A stretch of DNA of 64,000 nucleotides from Ruminococcus flavefaciens (GTDB taxonomy: Bacteria > Bacillota > Clostridia > Oscillospirales > Ruminococcaceae). Location: contig NZ_FNWV01000012.1 in the NCBI RefSeq assembly GCF_900108555.1, positions 853-64,852 on the forward strand, read 5' to 3'. The notes beneath the pieces were generated by a model. It saw nothing but the letters and a program-made list of their open reading frames with translations, was not told where the DNA came from and ran no database searches. Position numbers and translations under genes: made by a program. Numbering within the stretch: position 1 is the stretch's first letter; every line of letters starts with the position of its first letter. Shown piece after piece: positions 33,701-41,632 of this stretch.

Positions 33701-36421
33701 GTGGAAGTAAACGGCGTAAGCTATCCGCTGCTCATCTCGGAAAACAATATCGACATCAAGCTCCTCAAAGAAGGAAAATACTATATTTCCTTTGAAAAAG
33801 GCGAAGAGCAGGACAGCTTTGATGTATACCTGAAATGTGCCGCAGACAGTAAATACAAGGTGCAGATATGCAGCGGCATACACAGGCTCGGAAGAGAAGA
33901 GGACGGAAGATACAATAATTCGCCTGAGAGCGGAAGTATCCGTGTCAAGTTCTTTGTAAGGGATAATGCAGATCTTGAAAGCGAGGTATCTGAGGAGAGA
34001 GTATACATTGACCTTGATGCTCCCACTGTTGCAGGTGCTGATACAAACGGTACGGATATACTGCGCAGAGACAGAGCTTTCAGATTTGAAGCTTTCTCTG
34101 ACGGTGAGGCTGTGATAAGAGTAAGAGTCGATGACAGATCGCCAAGCTCGGGTATCTCAGAGGTAAAGGCTCATCTCTTTGATAAGGACGGAAATCCTGT
34201 CGGAGATGCTGTCAGCGCACGCCGTTCGGGCGATGCATGGGAACTGAGAGTGCCTGTGAACTTCAAGGGCTTTGCAAAGATCACTGCATGGGATAATGTG
34301 GGCAAGAGCTCACTGATCGCAGAGACTTTAGGCATCGTTACCGAAAACAGTGATAAACATTCAGAGGAAGATCATGTATCCATAGTTCTTCCACCGACAA
34401 GTCATAAGGATAAAAACGGTTTGCCGCTTTATAATTCCGATGTCCATGCACAGCTTACGGTACGTGATTCGTTCTCGGGTATAGCTGATGTATTTACAAG
34501 CGTTTCGGGTGAAGCTGAAACAAGACTTGGCATAAACAGGAACGGTGATCCCGAGGATACTGATGCGGATGCATGGAATATAAACAGGGACAAGTCGGAA
34601 AATAATCTTGTTACCGAGGTAACAAGAGATATGGTTATTTCGGGCAATTCAAACGGAAGCAGTATCTCTCTGAGAATGAACGACAGAGCAGGAAATCCCA
34701 ACTATGACGATACAGCATGGGAGACATTCAGCATTGATACTGTCAAGCCTGTGATAAGGGTAGCATTTGCTGACGGAAACAACTCGTCAGACAGTGAATA
34801 CAAGAATATTTTCAAGTCAGGCAGAAAAGCTGTCATAACTGTTACAGAGCGCAATTTCGATCCTTCACTTGCTGAGGTCATGCTCAATGGTCAGAGATTG
34901 CAGTCTACGTGGACTCTCTCAGGCGGTACTGAGGGAACAGATACAGCACAGTACAGTGCAGAGGTGTCTGTTGAAAATGACGGCAAATACAAGCTTACTG
35001 TCAATTGCAGAGACATGGGCGACCTTAAAGCTGATCCTTATGAATCGGGAGAGTTCATAATTGACGGTACCGCACCTGTTCTGAACGTAAGCTTTGACAA
35101 GGGAGCAGAAAATCAGCATTATTTTAACAGTAATGTTACCGCTACGTTAAGGATAAAAGAGGAAAACTTTGATCCGAACAGGATAAAAATAACAGGTACT
35201 TATGATAACAGGACAAGTGATTTCCCGAAGGCTTCGGAGTGGGCAAAGGTCGGAAGTGATTATGTTTCGACTATTAAATTTGAGCAGAACGGAGATTACG
35301 AGCTGAGTATCTCAGGCAGAGACAAGGCAGGAAATTCATTTGATACATATAGCGGAAGCTTCTGCGTAGATACCAAAAAGCCTACAGTAAGCTTTGATAG
35401 TATCAGCAGATCAAATAACAGCAAGGAAATACGTCCGAGTATCCGTTTCGATGATCCTAATATCAAAAAGGAGACCATAAAGGTTGAGCTTGAGGGTGCA
35501 AACAGAGGCAAGGTCACTAATATTCGCGGTGAGCTTACCGAAAAGAACGGCGGATATGAGTACGTTTTTGACAATATCCCAAACAAGCCCGAATATGATG
35601 ATATCTATACCATCAAGGCAACTGCCGAGGATAATGCTTCAAATAAGATAGAAAAGAAATTCAGATTTTCAGTCAACAGATTTGGTTCGACATTTACCCT
35701 CGCAAAGGATACAGCAGAGCTTAACGGCGGATATATCTCAAGTCCGAAGGACATTATCATCACTGAGTATAATGCAGACAAACACGCAAAACAGGACACA
35801 GTCCTTATCACAAAGGATTCGGAAATGCTGGAGCTCAGGGAAGGTATTGATTATACCGTTGAAGTTAAGGGCGGTGTTGATGAATGGACAAGATATATCT
35901 ATAATATCTTCTCGCGTAATTTTGACAGTGATGCAAGATATACTGTTTCTATCCATTCATACGATGAAGCAGGCAACGTTAATATAAGCGACTCTGACAA
36001 GAAGAATGCGGAGGTATCATTCTGTGTCGATAAGACAAAGCCTCTCTGTATACCTATCAATATCGCTGATAACAGGACATATAAGGGCGAGAGCTATACT
36101 GCACGTCTTTCTGTTTCAGATAATATCGTTTTGAAGAATATCCGCGTTTATGTTGACGGTGTGTCTGTAAATACAAGGCTGAACGATGATGAGTGCTCAT
36201 TCAATATCTCGAATTCAAGCAGTGCCCGTGAGGTATGCGTTGTTCTTACGGATATGGCAGGAAATGAGGAGGAGTATCACTATAAGAACATACTCGTTAC
36301 CACCAATATTTTCAGATTGCTTTTCCGTAAAACATGGTTCAAGATAACAGGAGGCGTATTACTGCTTCTGGCAGGTGCATCAGCTGTGTTCATCAGAAAA
36401 CGCAAGAAAAGACTTCTTTAA
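30725..36421 (+). CDS. Giant membrane-anchored surface protein with Ig-like repeats
   Basis: This 1898-residue protein has a signal peptide (to about residue 34, ASA-AV), a pure Thr/Ser linker (about 72-112), a long N-terminal part without recognised domains, and repeated Ig-like modules in the C-terminal half. Their entry phrases are D[TG]xxPVxxVxF (DTVKPVIRVAF, DGTAPVLNVSF, DTKKPTVSF), each followed by VTxxERNFDP or LRIKEENFDP. A helix (about 1868-1888) and RKRKKRLL close it, giving a membrane rather than sortase anchor. It starts with GTG overlapping the cohesin gene stop (GTGA). It is the last gene of the kinase operon, probably a long stalk or adhesin. Confidence 0.85.
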   Translation: MNNGIFDFKKKIAFTAALVIIANSFGTLPASAAVSSIGTLKSDSVDLSDDSDGKKKEVAQVEKTDAVTTSTSTATTTTTTTTSTTTTSTTTTSTTTTSTTSTTTTTTQQNTKTYTVVVNGGIPEADFYVMAKRMFAKSTPVCEYNGTNGGTITVNSGEVPSAEKVSIEKTEYRRKSASGNSLEYDAYYKAEVAADVVNVTISGIPEDGFCKYGSEITVKPNDEYTLIESDEARIVTVERPISFKSENIGNDEYRLSFGGASYIISPRFFSITISGNYKVFRGDKETGERRFKWKEINDLRIEAKDKQALSIYDGSKSKDFKVENDFFKMSDLLTFEQFRYSNNAQFVVTGVNWNVCVKSTFDGASDRETTRYFHVEKGNDGTYFFRVPYLELGNYYLDGYEYFGHHDVDLGKMYSDISGENAVGYCKIPYFPGENEIELKYKKFTKFGSYTFAPSQDISLRSGSCFSIDSDTPIKTLMTLPASFDSSVISYDYFKGNDVSGLHSSKFSIDADEREFKLTSKVIKDPVFILVKNIIKDADGLSSGIDDSICFYNDKNAPTVSDTEEHDENKWYGKEGAVFTLDIHDREECPIPENDTVFYEEKEIRDVYEKFINAPTVNKQEIASVIVGDYRFDRPEGGWSDAITGYLENAAVRSAEKELVELLSTIDLSEVNASKYSDQGDSYNYYKKIIRNGVCDELKKYYSAKLTELSKNEDAADEAAEIAVAAAKLENHVSAYEKALAGAKNTHKTVPSLTFDTQSQTFKVTLKPADEYKNTLIQDSVDVYAVDNSGNSGIGTEKMYTINVRMDCAPPVISAESLEVINAVPIAVADGEMNYVVKEGTIINAAVNDIYGDSEGSGVKGAEWYVGDDSGSAKRMLRNDDGKSFGMMIDKHDIEGKNLKSSFSIKAADNVDNSAVLSSDTGDKKINLIFDTERPLSSITDASDVSKVHTQEIRDGENTVIKKWYGSYEDIKLNLYAADVNPDKCSGIYRIFVEVNGVSYPLLISENNIDIKLLKEGKYYISFEKGEEQDSFDVYLKCAADSKYKVQICSGIHRLGREEDGRYNNSPESGSIRVKFFVRDNADLESEVSEERVYIDLDAPTVAGADTNGTDILRRDRAFRFEAFSDGEAVIRVRVDDRSPSSGISEVKAHLFDKDGNPVGDAVSARRSGDAWELRVPVNFKGFAKITAWDNVGKSSLIAETLGIVTENSDKHSEEDHVSIVLPPTSHKDKNGLPLYNSDVHAQLTVRDSFSGIADVFTSVSGEAETRLGINRNGDPEDTDADAWNINRDKSENNLVTEVTRDMVISGNSNGSSISLRMNDRAGNPNYDDTAWETFSIDTVKPVIRVAFADGNNSSDSEYKNIFKSGRKAVITVTERNFDPSLAEVMLNGQRLQSTWTLSGGTEGTDTAQYSAEVSVENDGKYKLTVNCRDMGDLKADPYESGEFIIDGTAPVLNVSFDKGAENQHYFNSNVTATLRIKEENFDPNRIKITGTYDNRTSDFPKASEWAKVGSDYVSTIKFEQNGDYELSISGRDKAGNSFDTYSGSFCVDTKKPTVSFDSISRSNNSKEIRPSIRFDDPNIKKETIKVELEGANRGKVTNIRGELTEKNGGYEYVFDNIPNKPEYDDIYTIKATAEDNASNKIEKKFRFSVNRFGSTFTLAKDTAELNGGYISSPKDIIITEYNADKHAKQDTVLITKDSEMLELREGIDYTVEVKGGVDEWTRYIYNIFSRNFDSDARYTVSIHSYDEAGNVNISDSDKKNAEVSFCVDKTKPLCIPINIADNRTYKGESYTARLSVSDNIVLKNIRVYVDGVSVNTRLNDDECSFNISNSSSAREVCVVLTDMAGNEEEYHYKNILVTTNIFRLLFRKTWFKITGGVLLLLAGASAVFIRKRKKRLL

Positions 36422-36430
36422 CAGCAATAA

Positions 36431-36470
36431 AACGGTCCTTGATGCAATATCAGGACCGTTTTCGTTTTTT
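36431..36470 (+). terminator. Terminator of the kinase/cohesin operon
   Basis: Stem AACGGTCCT/AGGACCGTT with further inner pairing and a long T-run, ten bases after the stop. Confidence 0.9.
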
Positions 36471-36474
36471 TTGC

Positions 36475-36503
36475 TTGACATATTCACCTACAGATGTTAT
36501 AAT
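36475..36503 (+). promoter_or_regulatory. Promoter of the queuosine operon
   Basis: Perfect TTGACA (36475-36480), a 17-base spacer and perfect TATAAT (36498-36503), placing the RNA start about 12 bases ahead of the preQ1 aptamer. Confidence 0.9.
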
Positions 36504-36521
36504 ATGAAACGGAGTATTTTC

Positions 36522-36565
36522 CCGACAGTTCGTTTGCGCCATCCTGTCGTTAAACAAAACCAGGG
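36522..36565 (+). ncRNA. preQ1-I riboswitch aptamer
   Basis: P1 stem CGACAG (36523-36528)/CTGTCG (36544-36549), a C-rich 15-base loop starting TTC and containing GCGCC, and the tail TTAAACAAAACCAGGG (36550-36565). The A-rich tail ending in GGG, which can pair with the loop CC to form the H-type pseudoknot, is very close to known preQ1-I aptamers. The loop is longer than in well-studied members. The downstream genes make preQ1, so feedback control is expected. Confidence 0.8.
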
Positions 36566-36572
36566 CATCTGT

Positions 36573-36599
36573 GAGTGCAGAGGGAACTGCGCTCTTTTT
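36573..36599 (+). terminator. First terminator of the preQ1 leader
   Basis: GAGTGCAG (36573-36580) pairs with CTGCGCTC (36587-36594; one G-T pair), followed by TTTTT. It lies 8 bases after the aptamer. Confidence 0.8.
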
Positions 36600-36610
36600 A
36601 CGAAACAGGT

Positions 36611-36636
36611 GCGTCTGCTCATGGCAGACGCTTTTT
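36611..36636 (+). terminator. Second, tandem terminator of the preQ1 leader
   Basis: A perfect 8-base stem GCGTCTGC (36611-36618)/GCAGACGC (36624-36631) with a 5-base loop and TTTTT. It sits 12 bases after the first terminator and about 54 bases before queD. Confidence 0.8.
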
Positions 36637-36689
36637 ATTTTATAAGGCGGCGTTATGATGCGCCCGACGTATATCCATGAGGTGATATT

Positions 36690-37115
36690 ATGTACAGACT
36701 GAAAACTTCTGCGGAATTTGACAGTGCTCATTTCCTTGCAGGCTATAACGGAAAATGCGCAAATATTCACGGACACCGCTGGAAAATAGAGGTGGTCGTT
36801 AAAAGCAGCGAGCTTGCTGCCGACGGAGAAAAACGCGGAATGGTAGTAGATTTCGCCGATTTTAAAAAGGCAGTGCGCACTCTTGCAAAAAGCTTTGACC
36901 ATGTGCTTATTTACGAAAAGGGTTCGCTGAAAGCTGCGACTCTTGCGGCACTCAATGACGAGGATTTCCGACTTATCGAGGTGGATTTCCGTCCCACAGC
37001 CGAGAATTTTGCAAAGCATTTCTACGGGATACTCAAAGCAGAGGGACTCCCTATGGAGAGCGTTGTTGTATACGAAACACCTGAGAATTGTGCGTGTTAT
37101 GAGGAGGAAAACTGA
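36690..37115 (+). CDS. queD: 6-carboxytetrahydropterin synthase QueD
   Basis: This 141-residue enzyme converts 7,8-dihydroneopterin triphosphate to 6-carboxy-5,6,7,8-tetrahydropterin, the second step of preQ0 synthesis. The zinc-binding and catalytic residues are visible: FDSAHFL, KCANIHGHRWKIEV (Cys and HxH) and SFDHVLI, with PTAENFAKH and a C-terminal YETPENCACY. GAGGTGAT precedes the ATG. The stop overlaps the queE start by one base (TGATG). Confidence 0.95.
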   Translation: MYRLKTSAEFDSAHFLAGYNGKCANIHGHRWKIEVVVKSSELAADGEKRGMVVDFADFKKAVRTLAKSFDHVLIYEKGSLKAATLAALNDEDFRLIEVDFRPTAENFAKHFYGILKAEGLPMESVVVYETPENCACYEEEN

Positions 37116-37774
37116 TGCTTCCTGTAGTTGAAAAATTTATAAGTATTAACGGTGAGGGAGCTCATGCAGGTGAGCTTGCTGCTTTTATACGTTTCAGAGG
37201 CTGCAATCTCTGCTGCTCTTACTGCGATACCGTATGGGCAAACTGCGAGTCTGCTCCTGCGGACTACGAGACACCCGAGGAGATAGCTGAGTGGGTGGCT
37301 GAAAAAGGCGTTGAAAACGTTACTCTTACAGGCGGAGAGCCGCTTATGCAAAAGGAATGTGATGCGGTGGCTGAGCTGCTTATGAAGCAGGGCTGCCGTG
37401 TTGAGATAGAGACAAACGGAAGTATATACCTCGGCAGACTGGCTGATGCGGAGTATCGTCCCGTGTTCACTATGGACTACAAGCTGCCGTCAAGCGGTAT
37501 GGAAGAGTTTATGTGCAGGGATAATTTCCGCCTTCTCGGTGAGCATGATACAGTTAAATTCGTATCGGGCAGCAAGGAGGATCTTGAAAGAGCTGCGGAG
37601 ATAATAGAGGAATACGGGCTTGTGGGACGCTGTCATGTATATATCAGTCCCGTTTTCGGTGAGATAGATCCTGCGGATATAGTCACATTCATGGAAGAGC
37701 GTAAAATGAACGGTGTAAGGCTTCAGCTCCAGCTGCATAAGTTTATCTGGGAGCCTTCAAGGAGGGGCGTATAA
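37115..37774 (+). CDS. queE: 7-carboxy-7-deazaguanine synthase QueE (radical SAM)
   Basis: This 219-residue radical SAM enzyme makes 7-carboxy-7-deazaguanine from the QueD product. The cluster motif is RGCNLCCSYCDT (CX3CX2C), preceded by INGEGAHAGELAAFIRF, and followed by the SAM-binding VTLTGGEPLMQ and EIETNGSI. The C-terminal LQLQLHKFIWEP is typical. The stop overlaps the folE start (TAATG). Confidence 0.95.
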   Translation: MLPVVEKFISINGEGAHAGELAAFIRFRGCNLCCSYCDTVWANCESAPADYETPEEIAEWVAEKGVENVTLTGGEPLMQKECDAVAELLMKQGCRVEIETNGSIYLGRLADAEYRPVFTMDYKLPSSGMEEFMCRDNFRLLGEHDTVKFVSGSKEDLERAAEIIEEYGLVGRCHVYISPVFGEIDPADIVTFMEERKMNGVRLQLQLHKFIWEPSRRGV

Positions 37775-38343
37775 TGGACAGAGAAGCAATAGAATATCAT
37801 GTTCTCGGAATACTCAAGGCAATAGGCGAAGACCCCGAGCGAGAGGGACTTAAAGAAACTCCTGCCCGTGTTGCCCGTATGCTTGAGGAAGTACTTGAGG
37901 GAACTGCCTATACAAATCATCAGATAGCGGAAATGTTCGGAAAGACCTTTGAAGCGGATTATGATGCCGATATGGACAGTGCTGTTGTTATGAAGGATAT
38001 AACCGTTTTCAGCTACTGCGAGCATCATATCGCTCTCATGTATGATATGAGCGTGAATGTTGCGTATATCCCTCACGGTAAAGTACTTGGACTCAGCAAG
38101 ATAGCACGTATCTGTGATATGGCTGCAAAGCGTCTGCAATTGCAGGAAAGACTTGGCAGAGATATTGCTGAGATAATTTCCGAAGCAGCAGGCACTCCCG
38201 ATGTTGGCGTAATGATACGCGGAAGCCACAGCTGCATGACTGCAAGAGGTATCCGAAATCCCAACGCAAAGACAGTAACAGGTACTTTTATGGGAGCATT
38301 CCGCGACAGTGCAGAACTGAAAGACCTTGTTAAATTCGACTGA
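37774..38343 (+). CDS. folE: GTP cyclohydrolase I FolE
   Basis: This 189-residue type IA enzyme opens GTP to dihydroneopterin triphosphate, the entry step for queuosine and folate. Visible motifs are ETPARVARMLEEVL, FSYCEHHIALM (zinc Cys and substrate His), GLSKIARI and MIRGSHSCMTARGI (second zinc Cys). Its place inside the que operon shows it serves preQ0 synthesis here. It is followed by queC after 10 bases. Confidence 0.96.
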   Translation: MDREAIEYHVLGILKAIGEDPEREGLKETPARVARMLEEVLEGTAYTNHQIAEMFGKTFEADYDADMDSAVVMKDITVFSYCEHHIALMYDMSVNVAYIPHGKVLGLSKIARICDMAAKRLQLQERLGRDIAEIISEAAGTPDVGVMIRGSHSCMTARGIRNPNAKTVTGTFMGAFRDSAELKDLVKFD

Positions 38344-38353
38344 GGAGGATACT

Positions 38354-39040
38354 ATGAAAGCTTTGGTATTATTTAGCGGCGGAGTTGACAGCACTACCTG
38401 TCTCGCTATCGCAGTTGATAAATATGGTGCTGATAATGTGCTGGCACTTTCACTTTATTACGGTCAGAAGCACAGCCGTGAGCTTGAAGCTGCGCGCAAG
38501 ATAGCATCTCATTACGGTGTAAGACATAAGGAGCTTGACCTCGCGCTCATTTTTGCAGACAGCGACTGTACGCTGCTTAAAGGTTCAAGCGGAGATATCC
38601 CCAAGGAGAGCTACGCCGAGCAGCTTGAAAAGACTGACGGCAAGCCTGTTTCCACATATGTTCCGTTCAGAAACGGACTTTTCCTTGCATCTGCGGCAAG
38701 TATAGCCCTTTCAAACGGCTGTACGGAGATATACTACGGTGCTCACAGCGATGATGCGGCAGGCAATGCCTATCCCGATTGCAGCAGCGACTTCAACGAT
38801 GCTATAAACCGCGCTATCTATCTCGGAAGCGGCTGCGAGCTTAAAGTTGTTGCTCCGTTTATAGGCATAAACAAGGCACAGGTAGTGGCTGAGGGACTGA
38901 AACTCGGTGTGCCCTATGAGCTCACATGGAGCTGCTATGAGGGCGGAGATAAGCCATGCGGAGTCTGCGGCACCTGCCGTGACAGGATAGCTGCATTTGA
39001 GGCAAACGGTATCCACGACCCTGCTATGAAAGGAGAATAA
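38354..39040 (+). CDS. queC: 7-cyano-7-deazaguanine synthase QueC
   Basis: This 228-residue ATP-dependent enzyme turns 7-carboxy-7-deazaguanine into preQ0. It has the PP-loop [13 protein letters not shown] at residues 5-17 and the zinc site [18 protein letters not shown] near the C-terminus, with [17 protein letters not shown] for the substrate. The ATG at 38354 is chosen over one at 38327 inside folE because GAGGAGG lies just upstream. Confidence 0.96.
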   Translation: MKALVLFSGGVDSTTCLAIAVDKYGADNVLALSLYYGQKHSRELEAARKIASHYGVRHKELDLALIFADSDCTLLKGSSGDIPKESYAEQLEKTDGKPVSTYVPFRNGLFLASAASIALSNGCTEIYYGAHSDDAAGNAYPDCSSDFNDAINRAIYLGSGCELKVVAPFIGINKAQVVAEGLKLGVPYELTWSCYEGGDKPCGVCGTCRDRIAAFEANGIHDPAMKGE

Positions 39041-39041
39041 T

Positions 39042-39539
39042 ATGAGCGGCAGAAGCGAAAACGAAAAGGGAAGCATTACTCTTCTCGGTAATAACAACAC
39101 AAAGTATTCCTCGGATTACGACCCGTCTGTGCTTGAAACATTCCCTAACAAGCACCCTGACAATGACTATTTCGTAAAGTTCAACTGTCCTGAGTTCACG
39201 AGCCTTTGTCCTATTACAGGACAGCCTGACTTTGCGGCAATATATATATCATACATTCCCGATAAGGTAATGGTGGAGAGCAAGTCGCTGAAGCTCTATC
39301 TTTTCAGCTTTCGCAATCACGGCGACTTCCATGAGGACTGCGTTAATATAATCATGAAAGACCTTATAAAGCTCATGTCTCCGAAATATATCGAGGTATG
39401 GGGAAAATTCCTGCCTCGCGGCGGTATTTCCATTGACCCGTATTGCAATTATGGCAAGCCCGGTACTAAGTGGGAGGAGCTTGCATGGGACAGACTTTCT
39501 CATCACGACCTCTATCCCGAAAGCATAAATAACAGATGA
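39042..39539 (+). CDS. queF: NADPH-dependent 7-cyano-7-deazaguanine reductase QueF
   Basis: This 165-residue enzyme reduces preQ0 to preQ1, the last soluble precursor before tRNA exchange. The catalytic Cys is in [12 protein letters not shown], with the Asp following. [20 protein letters not shown] carries the family QueF motif, and the length is that of the short YkvM type. It starts one base after the queC stop. tgt and queA are not in the window. Confidence 0.95.
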   Translation: MSGRSENEKGSITLLGNNNTKYSSDYDPSVLETFPNKHPDNDYFVKFNCPEFTSLCPITGQPDFAAIYISYIPDKVMVESKSLKLYLFSFRNHGDFHEDCVNIIMKDLIKLMSPKYIEVWGKFLPRGGISIDPYCNYGKPGTKWEELAWDRLSHHDLYPESINNR

Positions 39540-39544
39540 TACAC

Positions 39545-39579
39545 AAACAGCCGCCCATCGGTCAAATGGACGGCTGTTT
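39545..39579 (+). terminator. Terminator of the que operon
   Basis: AAACAGCCG (39545-39553) pairs with CGGCTGTTT (39571-39579) around a 17-base loop. It may act in both directions, since the minus-strand EAL gene ends at 39581. Confidence 0.75.
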
Positions 39580-39580
39580 G

Positions 39581-41461
39581 CTATATTTTGGAGGTGGAGG
39601 AATTGTTACAGCGGACGAAATCGAGGCATTCGCTGACAGGTATAGGCTTTGAGAAATAATATCCCTGTATATAGTCTATACCGAGCTTGGAAAGCTTTTC
39701 AAGCTGAGGCTGTTCCTCGACTCCTTCGGCAACTATCTGCATACCAAGACGCTTTATCATATCTGTTACCGATTCAAACATTATTCTTGCTTTTTCGCTT
39801 TTGAAATATGCGTTGACCATAGTTCGGTCGAATTTTACGATATCAACGGGCATATTTAATATGTAGTTCAGGTTCGATTCACCTGTACCGAAATCGTCAA
39901 GGGAGAAGGAGCAGCCGTATTTGCGGAGATACTCCATATTTTCAAGAAGTATGTCCTTTTGCTTTATCGCGCCCGACTCGGTTATCTCAAGGTTTATCTT
40001 TTTTGCGTCAATGCCGTATCTATGCATTATCCTGAAAAATTTCGGTGCGAGATCGGGGTTCTCGCATTGGACTACCGAAAGATTGACCTCGATGTATTGC
40101 AGACCTATAGAGGTTATATCGTGGTCGTGTATCAGTTTGCATACGAGCTCGAATACTCTTTCGCCTATCTGTTCGATCTGTCCCGACATTTCAGCGATAG
40201 GAATGAATTTGTTCGGCATTATGATACTGCCGTCGTTGCTTCGCATACGCACAAGAGCTTCTGCGGATACAAACTTCTGCTCCTGAACCGAATATATAGG
40301 CTGGAGAAATATCTCGAACCTTTCTTCACTGAGTGCGGATTTTATCTCGTTCTGCATGGAACGGAAATTCTCCATATTGAGGATAGCGTCCTTGTCGATA
40401 ACAAAGCAGTCGTCATGGCTTTCGCTTACGATATTTGAATAATAACGGTATGCCATACCGAATTCAGCAATATTCTTGAAAAGCTTCAATGAAGGGACAG
40501 TGATAAAATGCGGATTTGGGAACTGATTATCAGACCAGCCTGCTTCAAATCTCTTCTTTATTTCTATCATCTTCTTATCAAGCGTACCGTCATCAGGGAA
40601 AGCGACGATAAGGTCGTTGGCTATTCCTCGGAATACCTTGTCATTTGACAGCTTTTTAAGGTAGTTTGATATTTCCAGCAGCAGATCTTCCGAAACTATG
40701 TTTTTTTCCATATCTTCGTTGTTTATGATAATGAATGATTGGTCCAGCTTGTTATTGTCGAAAAGCTGTTTTATGTATTCATATAGCATCTGGATACGAT
40801 ATGTTCCGAGATTTCGGTCTATACCCGAATCAGGATTTTCCATTTTCGCAAAGAGTATGGTTATTCCGAGAGCCATTGAAAGGCTTACAAGAAGCAGTTC
40901 GCGGTTGAAAAGCTGTATGGTAGCACCTGCGGTCTCAAGTACCATCCATAGCATAGCTGCGTGACTGCGGTAGGGGTTCATCTGTTTATTGAAGAAAAGT
41001 ATCATTATGATAGAACCGATTATATATAAAGGTGCAACGATGAATGTGTATATTACAGCAGGACCGTAGCTGTATACTTCATTATCCTTATTTATGCAGT
41101 ATATCGGCAGCATGAATGGTATGATGCTGAGTATGAATGTGGCAACGAAGAAAATGCGCCGCAGCTTTTTTTGTTTTCGCAGCTTTACGATATCATAGCA
41201 TATATAATTGAAGGAAAGATAACTTGTCCATATTACAAAGAAAAGATATATTTTACAGAATATCGCAGCCTGTTCCGGGGGTGCATTTATTATGGCATCT
41301 ATTGAACACAGATCAGCTATGACACAGAAAGTCGTTACCAGAACCAGCTGGCGATATATCCACATACTTTCAAGTATAACGCTTTGCCTTTTAAATGAGT
41401 AGTAGCATATAAGCAGAAGGATTATCAAAGCACAGAATTGTATTTGCATACTTTGAACCAT
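39581..41461 (-). CDS. Membrane cyclic-di-GMP phosphodiesterase (EAL) with 7-helix sensor
   Basis: This 626-residue protein has about seven N-terminal helices (residues 1-205), a middle region (about 225-365) that looks like a GGDEF domain without the GGDEF motif, and an EAL domain (about 375-615). The EAL residues are complete: SAEALVRM, VNLSV, LEITESG, SLDDFGTG, VKFDRTMV, EGVEE and QGYYFSKP. It should hydrolyse c-di-GMP at the membrane. GGAGGGG precedes the ATG. Confidence 0.9.
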   Translation of the reverse strand: MVQSMQIQFCALIILLLICYYSFKRQSVILESMWIYRQLVLVTTFCVIADLCSIDAIINAPPEQAAIFCKIYLFFVIWTSYLSFNYICYDIVKLRKQKKLRRIFFVATFILSIIPFMLPIYCINKDNEVYSYGPAVIYTFIVAPLYIIGSIIMILFFNKQMNPYRSHAAMLWMVLETAGATIQLFNRELLLVSLSMALGITILFAKMENPDSGIDRNLGTYRIQMLYEYIKQLFDNNKLDQSFIIINNEDMEKNIVSEDLLLEISNYLKKLSNDKVFRGIANDLIVAFPDDGTLDKKMIEIKKRFEAGWSDNQFPNPHFITVPSLKLFKNIAEFGMAYRYYSNIVSESHDDCFVIDKDAILNMENFRSMQNEIKSALSEERFEIFLQPIYSVQEQKFVSAEALVRMRSNDGSIIMPNKFIPIAEMSGQIEQIGERVFELVCKLIHDHDITSIGLQYIEVNLSVVQCENPDLAPKFFRIMHRYGIDAKKINLEITESGAIKQKDILLENMEYLRKYGCSFSLDDFGTGESNLNYILNMPVDIVKFDRTMVNAYFKSEKARIMFESVTDMIKRLGMQIVAEGVEEQPQLEKLSKLGIDYIQGYYFSKPIPVSECLDFVRCNNSSTSKI

Positions 41462-41587
41462 TGAACCCCTCCTTTTCTTGATGTTATTTGCTATATATAT
41501 GTATTATATCACGAAAAAACTATTAAGTTTGCATAATTATTATAATTTACTGTTAATGTTGTATTGCATAGTTTTATAAATGAACAA

Positions 41588-41628
41588 AAAGCAGCATAAA
41601 CGAAACGGAAATGCGTTTATGCTGCTTT
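41588..41628 (-). terminator. Terminator of the large GGDEF-EAL gene
   Basis: A perfect 15-base stem AAAGCAGCATAAACG and its complement with an 11-base loop, followed by T residues in the minus direction, just downstream of the stop at 41633. Confidence 0.9.
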
Positions 41629-41632
41629 GCAA

